Below, one piece after another: positions 1 to 11,384 of a DNA stretch of 64,000 nt. Origin of the DNA: Omphiscola glabra (lineage: Eukaryota; Mollusca; Gastropoda; Lymnaeidae); assembly GCA_964017045.1 (NCBI GenBank), contig OZ024810.1, positions 1,894,111-1,958,110 of the forward strand. Reading direction: 5' to 3'. A program made the position numbers and the translations under genes. The notes beneath the pieces were generated by a model. The model ran no database searches. It was not told where the DNA came from and was given only the letters and a program-made list of their open reading frames with translations. Every line of letters begins with the position of its first letter. The stretch's first letter is position 1.

Positions 1-809
1 GTGTCTAACTTCGCATGAGGTGGGATCTTACTGGTGTTGGCGCTAGTCATTGTTAGAGGCTGATGTTGACAAATTGACGCTGACACCTCGCGTGACAGCT
101 TGTTTATGCAGAGTCTGACTTTAAAAAAAAACAATGTTAGATAATATTTTTATGTTAACAAATCTTAACCTTCCGTTTTCAACCGGGGGGGGGGGGGGGT
201 GTATGTTAATAGAACATGTACATCCGAACATCTAATCTCCGTTAGATTAGTTAAATTTGACGTACCATGTATATGTATAATATATCTTGTATCAGATATT
301 AAGTATATAAATAACTATTGTAATTCTTGGCTCCCAAGTAATTTCCGTTTCTTTCTTTTCAAAAACTTCTCCTGAATTTGAGTGTTATCGAAATTTAGAA
401 TTAAACTATATCTACCGCCCCCAACCCTTGTTTCCTCCCTCCCCCACCACTAACGTGGATTAAGACACAATATAAAAAAAATAATGAACATTTGAGAGAG
501 TAAAATGAACAAAGCATATCTGGTAGTTTATGGTTACACAATAATGGACACAACAAGTTAAAGGTTTAAAAAAATACTTACATCCTTTTGTTATTGCTAT
601 AGTGGATTTTTAAAAATCTATTCGTGTGTCGTATCTTAGAGGTTTGCAACGCAGCAAGCAATATCATCAGCACATAGTACCTTTTAGAGAATTGATGCAG
701 GGTCTCATATTAAATGAACAGTGTAATGTCAAGATAACTTTGCTGCAATACCGTCTCCACAGAAAATAGGGACATCGATATATGCCATCATACGGAGCTT
801 GCCACTAAC
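1..809. other. intergenic, no gene seen
   Basis: No coding region is supported here. The stretch is AT-rich, with a 15-base G run near 184-198 and a short C-rich patch near 415-450. It ends where the 23-bp tandem array begins. Confidence 0.6.
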
Positions 810-810
810 T

Positions 811-2893
811 TTAGTTCAAACCATCGTCTTACTATAGTTCAAACTATCGTCTTACTATAGTTCAAACCATCGTCTTACTATAGTTCAAAGCATCATCTTA
901 CTATAGTTCAAACCATCGTCTTACTATAGTTCAAACTATCGTCTTACTATAGTTCAAACCATCGTCTTACTATAGTTCAAAGCATCATCTTACTATAGTT
1001 AAAACCATCGTCTTACTATAGTTCAAACTATCGCCTTACTATAGTTCAAACCATCGTCTTACTATAGTTCAAACTATCGTCTTACTATAGTTCAAACCAT
1101 CGTCTTACTATAGTTCAAAGCATCATCTTACTATAGTTCAAACCATCATCTTACTATAGTTCAAACTATCGCCTTACTATAGTTCAAACTATCGTCTTAC
1201 TATAGTTCAAACTATCGCCTTACTATAGTTCAAACCATCGTCTTACTATAGTTCAAACTATCGCCTTACTATAGTTCAAACCATCGCCTTACTATAGTTC
1301 AAACCATCGTCTTACTATAGTTCAAACTATCGTCTTACTATAGTTCAAACCATCGTCTTACTATAGTTCAAACCATCATCTTACTATAGTTCAAACTATC
1401 GTCTTACTATAGTTCAAACTATCGTCTTACTATAGTTCAAACTATCGCCTTACTATAGTTCAAACCATCGTCTTACTATAGTTCAAACTATCGCCTTACT
1501 ATAGTTCAAACGATCGTCTTACTATAGCTCAAACTATCGCCTTACTATAGTTCAAACCATCGTCTTACTATAGTTCAAACTATCGCCTTACTATAGTTCA
1601 AACCATCGTCTTACTATAGTTCAAACTATCATCTTACTATAGTTCAAACCATCGTCTTACTATAGTTCAAACTATCATCTTACTATAGTTCAAACCATCG
1701 TCTTACTATAGTTCAAACCATCGTCTTACTATAGTTCAAACCATCATCTTACTATAGTTCAAACCATCATCTTACTATAGTTCAAACCATCATCTTACTA
1801 TAGTTCAAACCATCGTCTTACTATAGTTCAAACCATCGTCTTACTATAGTTCAAACCATCGTCTTACTATAGTTCAAACCATCGTCTTACTATAGTTCAA
1901 ACTATCATCTTACTATAGTTCAAACTATCATCTTACTATAGTTCAAACCATCGTCTTACTATAGTTCAAACTATCATCTTACTATAGTTCAAACTATCAT
2001 CTTACTATAGTTCAAACTATCGCCTTACTATAGTTCAAACCATCGTCTTACTATAGTTCAAACTATCATCTTACTATAGTTCAAACTATCATCTTACTAT
2101 AGTTCAAACCATCATCTTACTATAGTTCAAAGCATCATCTTACTATAGTTCAAACCATCATCTTACTATAGTTCAAAGCATCATCTTACTATAGTTCAAA
2201 GCATCATCTTACTATAGTTCAAAGCATCATCTTACTATAGTTCAAAGCATCATCTTACTATAGTTCAAAGCATCGTCTTACTATAGTTCAAAGCATCATC
2301 TTACTATAGTTCAAAGCATCATCTTACTATAGTTCAAAGCATCATCTTACTATAGTTCAAAGCATCATCTTACTATAGTTCAAAGCATCATCTTACTATA
2401 GTTCAAAGCATCATCTTACTATAGTTCAAAGCATCGTCTTACTATAGTTCAAAGCATCATCTTACTATAGTTCAAAGCATCATCTTACTATAGTTCAAAC
2501 CATCATCTTACTATAGTTCAAAGCATCATCTTACTATAGTTCAAACCATCGTCTTACTATAGTTCAAAGCATCATCTTACTATAGTTCAAAGCATCGTCT
2601 TACTATAGTTCAAAGCATCATCTTACTATAGTTCAAAGCATCATCTTACTATAGTTCAAAGCATCATCTTACTATAGTTCAAACCATCGTCTTACTATAG
2701 TTCAAAGCATCATCTTACTATAGTTCAAAGCATCGTCTTACTATAGTTCAAACCATCATCTTACTATAGTTCAAAGCATCATCTTACTATAGTTCAAACC
2801 ATCATCTTACTATAGTTCAAAGCATCATCTTACTATAGTTCAAACCATCGTCTTACTATAGTTCAAAGCATCATCTTACTATATTTCAAACTA
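811..2893. repeat. 23-bp minisatellite, about 90 copies
   Basis: Every unit carries the core TTACTATAGTTCAAA followed by a variable 8-base segment (ACCATCGT, ACTATCGT, ACTATCGC, AGCATCAT or ACCATCAT). The spacing is 23 bp almost throughout. The variants are not randomly mixed: AC-type units dominate the left half, while AGCATCAT units dominate from about 2120 to the right end. There are no unique spacers, so it is a plain tandem array. Confidence 0.97.
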
Positions 2894-3334
2894 TCGCATG
2901 CTAAATATTTATCAAAACTATTTGGTGAAACTGTTATCATCAAAGAGGTGTCACTGACCCGGGGGGGGGGGGGCATCAAATGTACACGGTAAAGAGAAGA
3001 CTTGGATATTTTTTTCATGTTTATATACACGCAGAACACCAATGGGCCCAGGGGCGGAGTAAGGGACGGGCGTGTCTGGGCTGGTGTCTTTAATTGTCGT
3101 TGATCAAAGTGCATACAAACAAATTGAAAGCTTGCATATTGTTCTTTCAAACAGACACAAATAAAGAGAAGACATTTCCTTTTTATTTTTGCCCTGGATG
3201 AGCCACTCATAGTTGGGCCTCATCGAAGTAAGCCCGGCTTCCCTTGGCTTCCCTTGGCACCGTAGCTATATGCATGGTGAAACGCAATCAGTATTATAAT
3301 CAGTCTATCACTGTATTTCCATGGCTAGACCTTA

Positions 3335-3596
3335 GGTTCCGTCACCGAATGGACCAATCCCTAGCATCCATCACTGAATGGACCAATCCCTAACATCCAT
3401 CACTGAATGGAGCAATACCTAGCATCCATCACTGAATGGACCAATCTCTAGCATCCATCACTGAATGGACCAACCTCTAGCATCTATCACTGGATGACCA
3501 ATCCCTAGCATCCATCACTGGATGACCAATCCCTAGCAGCCATCACTGGATGACCAATCCCTAGCATCCATCACTGGATGACCACAGCTAATCCAA
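3335..3596. repeat. 28-29-bp tandem repeat, about 9 copies
   Basis: The unit contains CCAATCCCTAGCATCCATCA. Left copies are 29 bp (CTGAATGG ending) and right copies are 28 bp (CTGGATGA ending), so the array has two sub-blocks. Confidence 0.92.
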
Positions 3597-3765
3597 GTAT
3601 CTGTCTCCGCGTCGAGGCCGTGGTGGAGGCGTGTTCATTTTTCACCATGTTCAGAACGAGGGTTGCGTCCAGGATGGTGTGGAGGCCAGACGAGATGGTA
3701 AAAATCTCTTTACTTCCGGTTAAAGACTTGCACGGTCGTGGATGGAACATCGATTTCAGCTGTGA

Positions 3766-3985
3766 ACAAACATGAGAAGATGGGTCGTTAGTGGGTACAT
3801 ATACGAGAAGATGTGTCTTTAGTGGGTACATACATAAGAAGATGGGTCGTTAGTGTGTACATACATGAGAAGATGGGTCGTTAGTGGGTACATACATGAG
3901 AAGATGTGCAGTTAGTGGGTACATACATGAGAAGATGGGTCGTTAGTGGGTACATACATGAGAAGATGTGCAGTTAGTGGGTACA
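3766..3985. repeat. 31-bp tandem repeat, about 7 copies
   Basis: The unit contains GAGAAGATGGGTCGTTAGTG followed by GGTACATACAT. Two copies read GTGCAG in place of GGGTCG. The short ORFs that cross this block are created by the repeat. Confidence 0.9.
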
Positions 3986-3989
3986 TTCG

Positions 3990-4832
3990 ACTATGCTGCA
4001 GTGGAAGGAATAGAAGGGAGACACATGGCCCGTTGTCTGTGTTTTTTTACAGAAGAAATTATAAACGAATGTATCAAAATGTAATGCTACGATACCGATA
4101 TCTTGGTGTGTATCCTGACAATTTTTCATGCTCCGCCTCTGAATATACTTCAGATCTAGTGACGCTTATGGAAACTATCTGACCTAACGTTATACTTTGA
4201 GTTTGATTTGTTTAAATAGGCCAACGCCCGGGATGCCTCACGGCAAGGATTTGCCATCGTATCAAATTGTGCGCTGGGTGTGTCGGGCGCCTAGAAATCT
4301 GATCTCTATACGTCATATTATGAGTAAAAACATGAACGTTCACATTTAATTTTATTTAAAATGTGCCGAAACAAACCAACAAATTCATTTCACGGCTGCC
4401 CTCCCTTTCGTATACGAGCGCAGAACTGACCCGAGCTTTAGATTTCAGACACACGATCATCGAACGTCCTCCTGTATTTTGTTTTGATCCTAGGCTGGTT
4501 TACGTGTACCACTAGTGACCTAGTGCGTACAAACCAGCTGAACACGCACCCCCTGATTCAACTCATCTAAAACTGAAATGTTCACGCCTTTTGCAGATGT
4601 ATCTTACAATCAATTCACTTCCTTATTTTTTAAGAACTAAAGCAATTTAAAAAATAAATAAAATAATTAATTAAAAAAAAAAACGAAAATAAAATAAAGA
4701 AACTTGTAATCTGAAATGACATCATTGCACTTTAGTCCATAATCACGTTCCACGTCTCCCGGGGGGGGGGGGGGGGGGGGGGGCAACTCATTCTCAACAA
4801 GGGAAATTATTTAAAAAAAAATATTTTTTATA
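3990..4832. other. 3' flank of the GPCR gene, no gene seen
   Basis: AT-rich DNA with no coding support. It includes an A-rich block near 4640-4700 and a pure G run of about 24 bases near 4760-4783, just downstream (minus strand) of the GPCR stop codon. Confidence 0.5.
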
Positions 4833-5855
4833 TTATCGAGAAAACGATGCGCGGGGAAAAAAATAATCGATACCAACAACGGCACTCACCTGGGCTCTGA
4901 ATTTCCTATTGAACATGATGATGATGGCCGGATTGATAACGCAGCACAGGAACGACAACCACACGATGGTCGTGATGATGTGGCGCGGGGTCGTCGACGG
5001 CCAGCCGCCGTCCTGGTAGGTGATGTTCGTGACGGAGGCGGGCAGGCAGAAGAGGGCGTAGCCGCAGGTCACCACGAAGAGCGACCGCATCGCCCTGGCG
5101 GTGCTCCTGTTGAACCCCCGGGCACCCGGCACGATACCGGGTAAAATGTCCCCGTTGGCGTTGGACGATGACGTCACCGGAAGTGGGATCACAGAGAAGA
5201 TACGGTGGTGGGATTTGACCTCCTTGATAATCTGCAAGATGGTCAATATGATGACTGCCGCCGGTACGAAGCTGCATATGATTTCCTTGGTCAGGTGCTG
5301 ATTCCCGTCTGGCGACTTTATCAGAATACACATGTAGTAGGCCGGGTCGTACTGGTAGGACCCCCAGGACCACAGCGGCAACATGCCCATGATGAAGCCC
5401 ACGAACCAAATGCAGACTAAAATAGAAAAGGAAGTTTTGACAGTCAGGATGTGTGAGTATTTCAGGGGCCGACTGATGGCGACGCACCTGTCTATGCACA
5501 CGGCCATCAGACTGTACGTGCTGGAGCTCCGACCGATCGTACGCAAGCACGCGGTCGCGAGGCACGTGAGGTCCGTGAAGGGCCACTTGTCAGTTATGGC
5601 GCTGGCGGCGGCGAAGGGAATCGCGAATACGCCTATGAAGATCTCCCCGACCGCCAACGACGCCATGAAGATGTTGGTCGGCGTCTGCAGGACGCGGCTG
5701 CGGACGATGACGCCGATGAGAACAGCGTTGAACGTAATGGTCATGGCAGAGATGAGAACGGCGCTGAAGGAGAGGAAGGTACGAATGCCGGTCAGCTGGT
5801 TGAAGGGTTGATCGTCGGTGGAGTTGTCTGTCATGACATGCTGATGGTCTCCCAT
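4833..5855 (-). CDS. rhodopsin-family (class A) G protein-coupled receptor, orphan
   Basis: This encodes a plasma-membrane seven-helix receptor of 340 residues. The ATG at 5855 is the first in frame after a TAG at 5925-5927; a TTG further upstream was not used. N11-S-T is an N-glycosylation site in the extracellular tail. Seven hydrophobic helices lie at about 27-51, 61-86, 98-122, 141-162, 190-211, 257-279 and 292-314. Class A landmarks are N43 (1.50), C98 (3.25) paired with C176 in loop 2, R123 (3.50), W150 (4.50), P197 (5.50), P272 (6.50) and N308-P309. Odd features: D2.50 is E71, DRY is DRC, the helix 6 tryptophan is C270, and NPxxY is NPAII. Loop 3 is about 45 residues. The ligand is unknown. 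A consensus donor CAG/GTGAGTG lies at 4890/4889, just after helix 8, so the last 18 residues shown may really be intron and the tail may continue in an exon at or beyond the left edge. Confidence 0.88.
   Translation of the reverse strand: MGDHQHVMTDNSTDDQPFNQLTGIRTFLSFSAVLISAMTITFNAVLIGVIVRSRVLQTPTNIFMASLAVGEIFIGVFAIPFAAASAITDKWPFTDLTCLATACLRTIGRSSSTYSLMAVCIDRCVAISRPLKYSHILTVKTSFSILVCIWFVGFIMGMLPLWSWGSYQYDPAYYMCILIKSPDGNQHLTKEIICSFVPAAVIILTILQIIKEVKSHHRIFSVIPLPVTSSSNANGDILPGIVPGARGFNRSTARAMRSLFVVTCGYALFCLPASVTNITYQDGGWPSTTPRHIITTIVWLSFLCCVINPAIIIMFNRKFRAQVSAVVGIDYFFPRASFSR
4884..4892 (-). promoter_or_regulatory. candidate 5' splice site in the GPCR C-tail
   Basis: On the minus strand CAG/GTGAGT matches the metazoan donor consensus closely. 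It lies right after helix 8. If used, the exon would end at 4890 and residues 323-340 of the simple reading would be intronic. If not used, the ORF stops at 4833. Confidence 0.5.
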
Positions 5856-5927
5856 GTCACGTTTGGCAGCTGGCGCAATGGCATTTTCAATGTTGGCTTC
5901 GTGTCGCAATAATCGCAGTTTTATCTA

Positions 5928-7225
5928 GATGTCATAAAAAAATATTGAAATATTTACGTTTTCGCGAGTTACGACGTAGCAAATTCTGTGCGGAGTCACG
6001 AGGTGCATCTGAGGACCGATATATTTGACTTGTCATCGTGGGGGATCTACGTGAACCACCAGAACATCAAAATCATTCCACGGCTGTGGTCCTGTGACGA
6101 GAAAACAAATGATTGAAACTCAAGCCCATGTAAGTCTGCATGTCTTGGATCTAAAAGTGAAAGTGTGATTTTGTGGTGCTGGGTTAGTCCAAATTATCGA
6201 AAACTGTCTTGTGATATTTTCTTTCTGTTGTTTTAAAGATAGCATTTCATAGACGGGAAGTGACGTCAAAATTACATTGAGTTTGAAGAACATTTGTTCC
6301 TTAGCATATAAGTATCCAAGAGGGCAGCAAATGATTAGTGATTGGTCACTTGGATACTACTTCTGAGCTAAGTGCTATATTATATTAATTTTTTTTAATA
6401 CATTCTCATTTTATTCGTTTTTGTGTTTGTTCGCTGATGAAGGCTTCCTGCCGACACGTTCGTTGTTTTGTTGCGTTCCTTTTATCAGGTTTAACCTTAC
6501 TGTGTTCTACTAATTTTCTATTGTGCTAACCTGACTGCAGTCTCCCCCATTATTACCTTTTTTTTTTTTTTTTTTTTTTTTGGGATAATAAAGCAGGCTG
6601 AGATGTGGGTTGAACAATAAGATGGTCACCCGTGCGCACTGTGCATTGATTGTACGTTAAGAACAGGACAGCGTTGGTCGTGATCAACTGAGTTAACTGA
6701 GCTAGAAAAGGGACGCGCATGTTTTTCAAAGGTTCTCAGGTGATTCAATGGAAGGCTTTGTAGGCACGTTGTGGTTGAAATGAAATAACCTGAGCAGATC
6801 ACCACGCGGGGAAGCCACTAAGTAGTCGCAACCTCCCCCCCCCCCCCCCCCAACACCGTCTCACGTCTTTTAATAGCCTAGTCAGGTGGCCGTCACCCTA
6901 ACCATTATACCATTCCTCATATAGATTCGTTGAAGTGTACTTAGCTACTCCATCATCTCGTGAAGATGGAAGGATGCCATATTTATATACATATATATAT
7001 ATTTATAAATAAATCTTTAAAAAAACTTTATTTCTGTTCAAATTTTCTGCCATTCATTCTACCCCCATCCCCAAAATGATTTAAGGGCGTACCCGCATTT
7101 ATTTATTTGTCTCTTAATGCATCGGTGTCACAAACCAGGGGCCAATTCTGAGATCTACTAAAGAAGAAAAAAAAAGACAAATAATTGTAAATCGGACATT
7201 GTTTGACTTTTTAAATAATTTGTTC
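5928..7225. other. 5' flank of the GPCR gene and decayed repeat DNA
   Basis: No coding region is supported. It holds a 10-bp inverted repeat (AGTATCCAAG at 6311-6320 and its complement at 6349-6358), a motif typical of Penelope-like element ends near 6436-6461, a T run of about 24 at 6560-6582, and a C run at 6834-6851. The GPCR promoter or upstream exons could be here, but I cannot point to a TATA box or a convincing acceptor. Confidence 0.45.
6436..6461 (+). other. hammerhead-like core motif of a Penelope-type relic
   Basis: CTGATGA is followed by a small GGC/GCC stem with a pyrimidine-rich loop and then GACACG. This has the layout of a hammerhead ribozyme core (CUGANGA, stem II, GAAA), but the GAAA box reads GACA, so it is probably inactive. 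Penelope-like elements are known to carry such motifs in their terminal repeats. A related copy is at 30880-30905. Confidence 0.35.
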
Positions 7226-7226
7226 T

Positions 7227-7227
<1 letters not shown>

Positions 7228-7276
<49 letters not shown>
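7228..7276. repeat. (TA)n microsatellite
   Basis: About 20 or more consecutive TA units, followed at once by a block rich in the motif CTTACGACC (7288-7560). Confidence 0.95.
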
Positions 7277-7279
<3 letters not shown>

Positions 7280-7560
7280 CTAGTGCTCGACTTACGACCT
7301 ATGCAACTTACGACCATTCGACTTTACGACCACAATCACTAGCCATACTGTACTAGATTTCAGATTTATTTCTGCCTCATTTATCAATCGAACTGCGTTG
7401 TCTGCAATCATCGGAGGTCGTGAACTTCGAAAATTATGATTTACAACAATAATAAAAGAAATTTAGGATATAATTTAACTGAAATATTTTTATAACATAA
7501 CTTCACATTACTGTACACATAGCGTACTCAACTTACGACCAAATCGTGTTACGACCGGTC
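7277..7560. repeat. probable degraded mobile element with repeated TTACGACC motifs
   Basis: TTACGACC occurs five times: three closely spaced copies near 7291-7331 and two near 7531-7556. The left end abuts a (TA)n tract, a typical target of mariner-type elements. I could not find a matching inverted end, so the class is unknown. Confidence 0.35.
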
Positions 7561-7711
7561 TGGCATGAAATGTTGGTTTAATCTCCAAAACAATGTGTGT
7601 CACGAGACTACAGATACGTGTCATGTGACCCATGTGTGCCCATAGAATGAAATACGTATTAGAATGAGTTACATATAAGAAATATATTTCACAAATAGTG
7701 ACACACTAAAG

Positions 7712-7898
7712 TAGTGGTCGGCAAATCGCGGCTCTTTAACGACCTGAGTGCGTCTCGGCCAGTCGGCCACAAATCGGTTTTGACTCCGAGAAACATGGTT
7801 CTTGACAGGTTCTTGAAAAGAAATTGTCTCTCAGCATTTTTTAAATCGTCCTGCTGCTGATTTGTGGCTCTTTTAACTAATGAGTTTGTCGAGCACTG
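7712..7898. mobile_element. short hAT-like non-autonomous element (MITE)
   Basis: The ends are imperfect inverted repeats (left TAGTGGTCGGCAAATC; right end, read in reverse complement, CAGTGCTCGACAAACTC). The flanks at 7704-7711 and 7899-7906 are CACTAAAG and CACTAAGA, sharing their first six bases, as for a decayed 8-bp hAT target duplication. Length is 187 bp. The small ORF across it is not a gene. Confidence 0.6.
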
Positions 7899-7997
7899 CA
7901 CTAAGATAGCATTTTCAGCTTTCATTTCATTTTGTTCACGTGATGTTGAATAGGATTTTGTCTCTCACATCAGTTGTTTACATGCATGTTTCAACTT

Positions 7998-8345
7998 CTC
8001 GCAATATTGAATCCACACAGGAGCTTACAATATTGAATCCATACAGGAGCTTACAATATTGAATCCATACAGGAGCTTACAATATTGAATTCATACAGGA
8101 GCTTACAATATTGAATCCATACAGGAGCTTACAATATTGAATCCATACAGGAGCTTACAATATTGAATCCATACAGGAGCTTACAATATTGAATCCATAC
8201 AGGAGCTTACAATATTGAATCCATACAGTTGCTTGCAATATTGAATCGATACAGTTGCTTGCAATAATGAATCCATACAGTTGCTTGCAATATTGAATCC
8301 ATACATGAGCCTACAATATTGAATCCATACAGTTGCTTGCAGTAT
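7998..8345. repeat. 26-bp minisatellite, about 13 copies
   Basis: The core is AATATTGAATCCATACAG. Left copies continue GAGCTTAC; right copies continue TTGCTTGC, so a second unit type has spread at the right end. Confidence 0.95.
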
Positions 8346-8349
8346 TGAG

Positions 8350-8990
8350 AATGAGACAGAAAGAAGTTCACAGAATTAAAAAAACATTTTTTCCAATGAA
8401 ATGGCATTATAAAAATAATACCAAATATCATTTTTTGTTGTAGCTGGAGTTCTGAAAATAAAAAGTGGGACTTTGTTTTCTACGGCTGCATTGTCACTAA
8501 CCAGTTGAGCCAAACCTAACCATACTCCTTTATTGAAATAGAGGAGTGATGTCCCATTCATTTTGACTTCGCATCTGAAAGTTGGCGGCATATATTTACA
8601 TAATCGGTATATTTACACAATCGGTATATTTACACAATCGGTTCCGAACAATGTTGACAATTCTTATAATTACATTTTTTGTTTTCGTTTTTTGAGACAA
8701 AGCATTATACAACATTTCATCTCTGAAGCGCTCTGTAAACCGGAGATACAAAAATGTCTAAATGTAAGCATTGGAGTGGCCACGATTTTTGCTTTTCCCA
8801 AGGGACAAAAAATCTCTCTGCAGTTGGCCAAAAATAGCGCCAATTTATGTATAGGAAAGAAGTGCAGCCGGGGGCGGACCAACTCTTTCGCCCACTTCCT
8901 ACGCAGTGAATGTAAGCCAAAATATATACAAAAAATATACACACATCGCCTATGTTAAGTAGAAATAGGTATAATGTTGTAATTAACAAC
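8350..8990. other. no gene seen; short 17-bp repeat and a MITE remnant
   Basis: Three copies of a 17-bp unit (TATATTTACACAATCGG) lie at 8593-8643. From about 8820 to 8925 the sequence resembles the right half of the element at 15215-15386 (GGCGGACCAA..., ending CTTCCTACGCAGTG). The 131-residue ORF across this stretch has no protein-like features and includes the repeat. Confidence 0.5.
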
Positions 8991-9009
8991 AGAAAGGAGC
9001 CTGATGCAT

Positions 9010-10055
9010 CAATGTGATCTCACAAAGACCCCGTTAGAAAAGTATGTCAACAATCTAAGGTGTCACTGTGATCTCACAAAGACGCCATTTGAAAAGTATG
9101 TCAACAATCTAAGGTGTCACTGTGATCTCACCTAGACCCCATTAGAAAAGTATGTCAACAATCTAAGGTGTCACTGTGATCTCACCAAGACCCCATTAGA
9201 AAAGTATGTCAACAATCTAAGGTGTCAGTGTGATCTCAACAAGACCCCATTAGAAAAGTATGTCAACAATCTAAGGTGTCATTGTGATCTCAACAAGACC
9301 CCATTAGAAAAGTATGTCAACAATCTAAGGTGTCATTGTGATCTCAACAAGACCCCATTAGAAAAGTATGTCAACAATCTAAGGTGTCAGTGTCATCTCA
9401 CCAAGACCCCATTAGAAAAGTATGTCAACAATCTAAGATGTCAGTGTCATCTCACCAAGACCCCATTAGAAAAGTATGTCAACAATCTAAGGTGTCAGTG
9501 TGATCTCAACAAGACCACATTAGAAAAGTATGTCAACAATCTAAGGTATCAGTGTCATCTCACCTAGACCCCATTAGAAAAGTATGTCACTATCTAAGGT
9601 ATCAGTGTGATCTCACCTAGACCCCATTAGAAAAGTATGTCAACAATCTAAGGTATCAGTGTGATCTCACCTAGACCCCATTAGAAAAGTATGTCAACAA
9701 TCTAAGGTATCAGTGTGATCTCACCTAGACCCCATTATAAAAGTATGTCAACAATCTAAGGTGTCATTGTGATCTCAACAAGACCCCATTAGAAAAGTAT
9801 GTCAACAATCTAAGGTATCAGTGTGATCTCACCTAGACCCCATTAGAAAAGTATGTCAACAATCTAAGGTATCAGTGTGATCTCACCTAGACCCCGTTAG
9901 AAAAGTATGTCAACAATCTAAGATGTCAGTGTGATCTCACCAAGACCCCATTAGAAAAGTATGTCAACAATCTAAGGTATCAGTGTGATCTCACCTAGAC
10001 CCCGTTAGAAAAGTATGTCAACAATCTAAGGTGTCAGTGTGATCTCACAAAGACA
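9010..10055. repeat. 54-bp minisatellite, about 19 copies
   Basis: The unit contains GAAAAGTATGTCAACAATCT followed by AAGGTGTCACTGTGATCTCA and ACAAAGACCCCATTA. Sub-variants (CAACAAGACC, CACCTAGACC, GGTATCAG) occur in runs. Confidence 0.96.
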
Positions 10056-11102
10056 TTGGACACCCCCTCCCCTTAAAAAATATATAGATACTTTGCATTA
10101 TTCACAAGCTATATTTATTTTTTCGTTGGCTTCGATGGAAATTGCTATCTGCAGTCTTGTTTGAGTTTTTAGATATCGGATGTCCCCAATATGAATATAA
10201 TCCCAGCTCCCACCCCCATTAAGCATATAATCCTAACTCCCAGCGTCCATGAAGCAAATACTCCGAGCTCCCATCCACATGCGTAGGAAGGTGGCAGGGG
10301 AGAGTACTGCCCCGGGGGGGGGGTGCAATCATTTTGGGCTGACATTTTCACTTAATATAGCGTGTTTTTAAATGTGTACTCTATATGCATTGTGGTTTTC
10401 GTTGCTAAGTGGTGGCAAACTCAAGAACCGCCTCGGATGCTACACATTTCTGCTACTCCACTGCTTCCAGATCCAGTGAAGAAAGCCGTCACGTGACTTT
10501 TGGAAGCGGGCCCCCCCCCCCCCCCTTGCACTTTCGTTTTTTTGTTTATTGCCATTTGTCTATTAAAGCGAATTATAACAATTCCCTTTAATTTTGTTTT
10601 ACATCGTAACTTTGGACCTCCAGGAGTTGCACGGCCTACTTGGCAGCCCTGCCAGTGAACATATACATCTCAGGTTCCAACCTCCAAGACCCAGCCGTAC
10701 TTGCCTAAACTACCAACGCAAGATATTTAACATGGCGTCCAATTGATGGCCTACATTGCACTTCCACTACTAGTGATTTAGCCACGTTGACGCCAATTAC
10801 CAACCACAAGAGCATCGATCCGAAAGTAGATTGGTCTTGGAGAGACGGCAGATGCTAGCAGACGGCACTAATAGCAAAATTAAAAATTAAAAAAAAACAA
10901 AAAAAAAAACAAACAGGACATGTAGGTATTTTTAGAGCGTGAGAAATGTCTGATTAAATGTTCTATGCATTCTCCCCCTCAGATCACATACATATATTTG
11001 GGCCCTATGCTCCGTGGCCTCGTTAGGATATAGAGCAGGCGTGGGCAATTTTAAATTTTCAAAATTTTTGACAGGTAATGTTTCACAATTTGCAAAATTT
11101 AG
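10056..11102. other. no gene seen
   Basis: Mixed DNA with a G run near 10314-10323 and a C run near 10508-10524. At about 11036 a CAGGCGTGGGCAA sequence resembles a hAT terminal repeat, but I found no partner end. Confidence 0.5.
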
Positions 11103-11355
11103 CAGATGGCGCTGTAATAATTCTATCAGTAACAATGCCACCAACGCTATCATAAGGCGCTGTACATAATTCTCTCAGTAACAATGCCACCAATGCTACC
11201 AGATGGCACTGTACATAATTCTCTCAGTAACAATGCCACCAACGCTACCAGATGGCACTGTACATACTTCTCTATGGAACAAAGTCACAAATGCTACCAT
11301 GTGGCACTGTACATACTTCTCTATGGAACAAAGTCACTAATGCTACCAGATGGTG
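11103..11355. repeat. about 50-bp tandem repeat, 5 copies
   Basis: Units contain AACAATGCCACCAATGCTAC and CAGATGGCACTGTACATA. The last two copies read ATGGAACAAAGTCAC instead of CAGTAACAATGCCAC. Confidence 0.9.
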
Positions 11356-11384
11356 CTGAGTTCACTAAATAAAAATTCCCCATA

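Noticed and set aside
811..2893. CRISPR-like array
   Set aside because: Units are contiguous with no unique spacers, and the genome is clearly eukaryotic.
4906..5586. 226-codon ORF inside the GPCR in another frame
   Set aside because: Shadow of the GPCR exon; His/Arg-rich and without any domain.
5856..5909. N-terminal extension of the GPCR from an upstream TTG
   Set aside because: Eukaryotic translation would start at the first in-frame ATG (5855); there is a stop just upstream at 5925-5927.
8563..8958. 131-codon plus-strand ORF
   Set aside because: Includes a 17-bp repeat and a MITE remnant; no protein-like features.
9010..10055. CRISPR-like array with 54-bp period
   Set aside because: The part between conserved blocks is itself repeated; it is a minisatellite.
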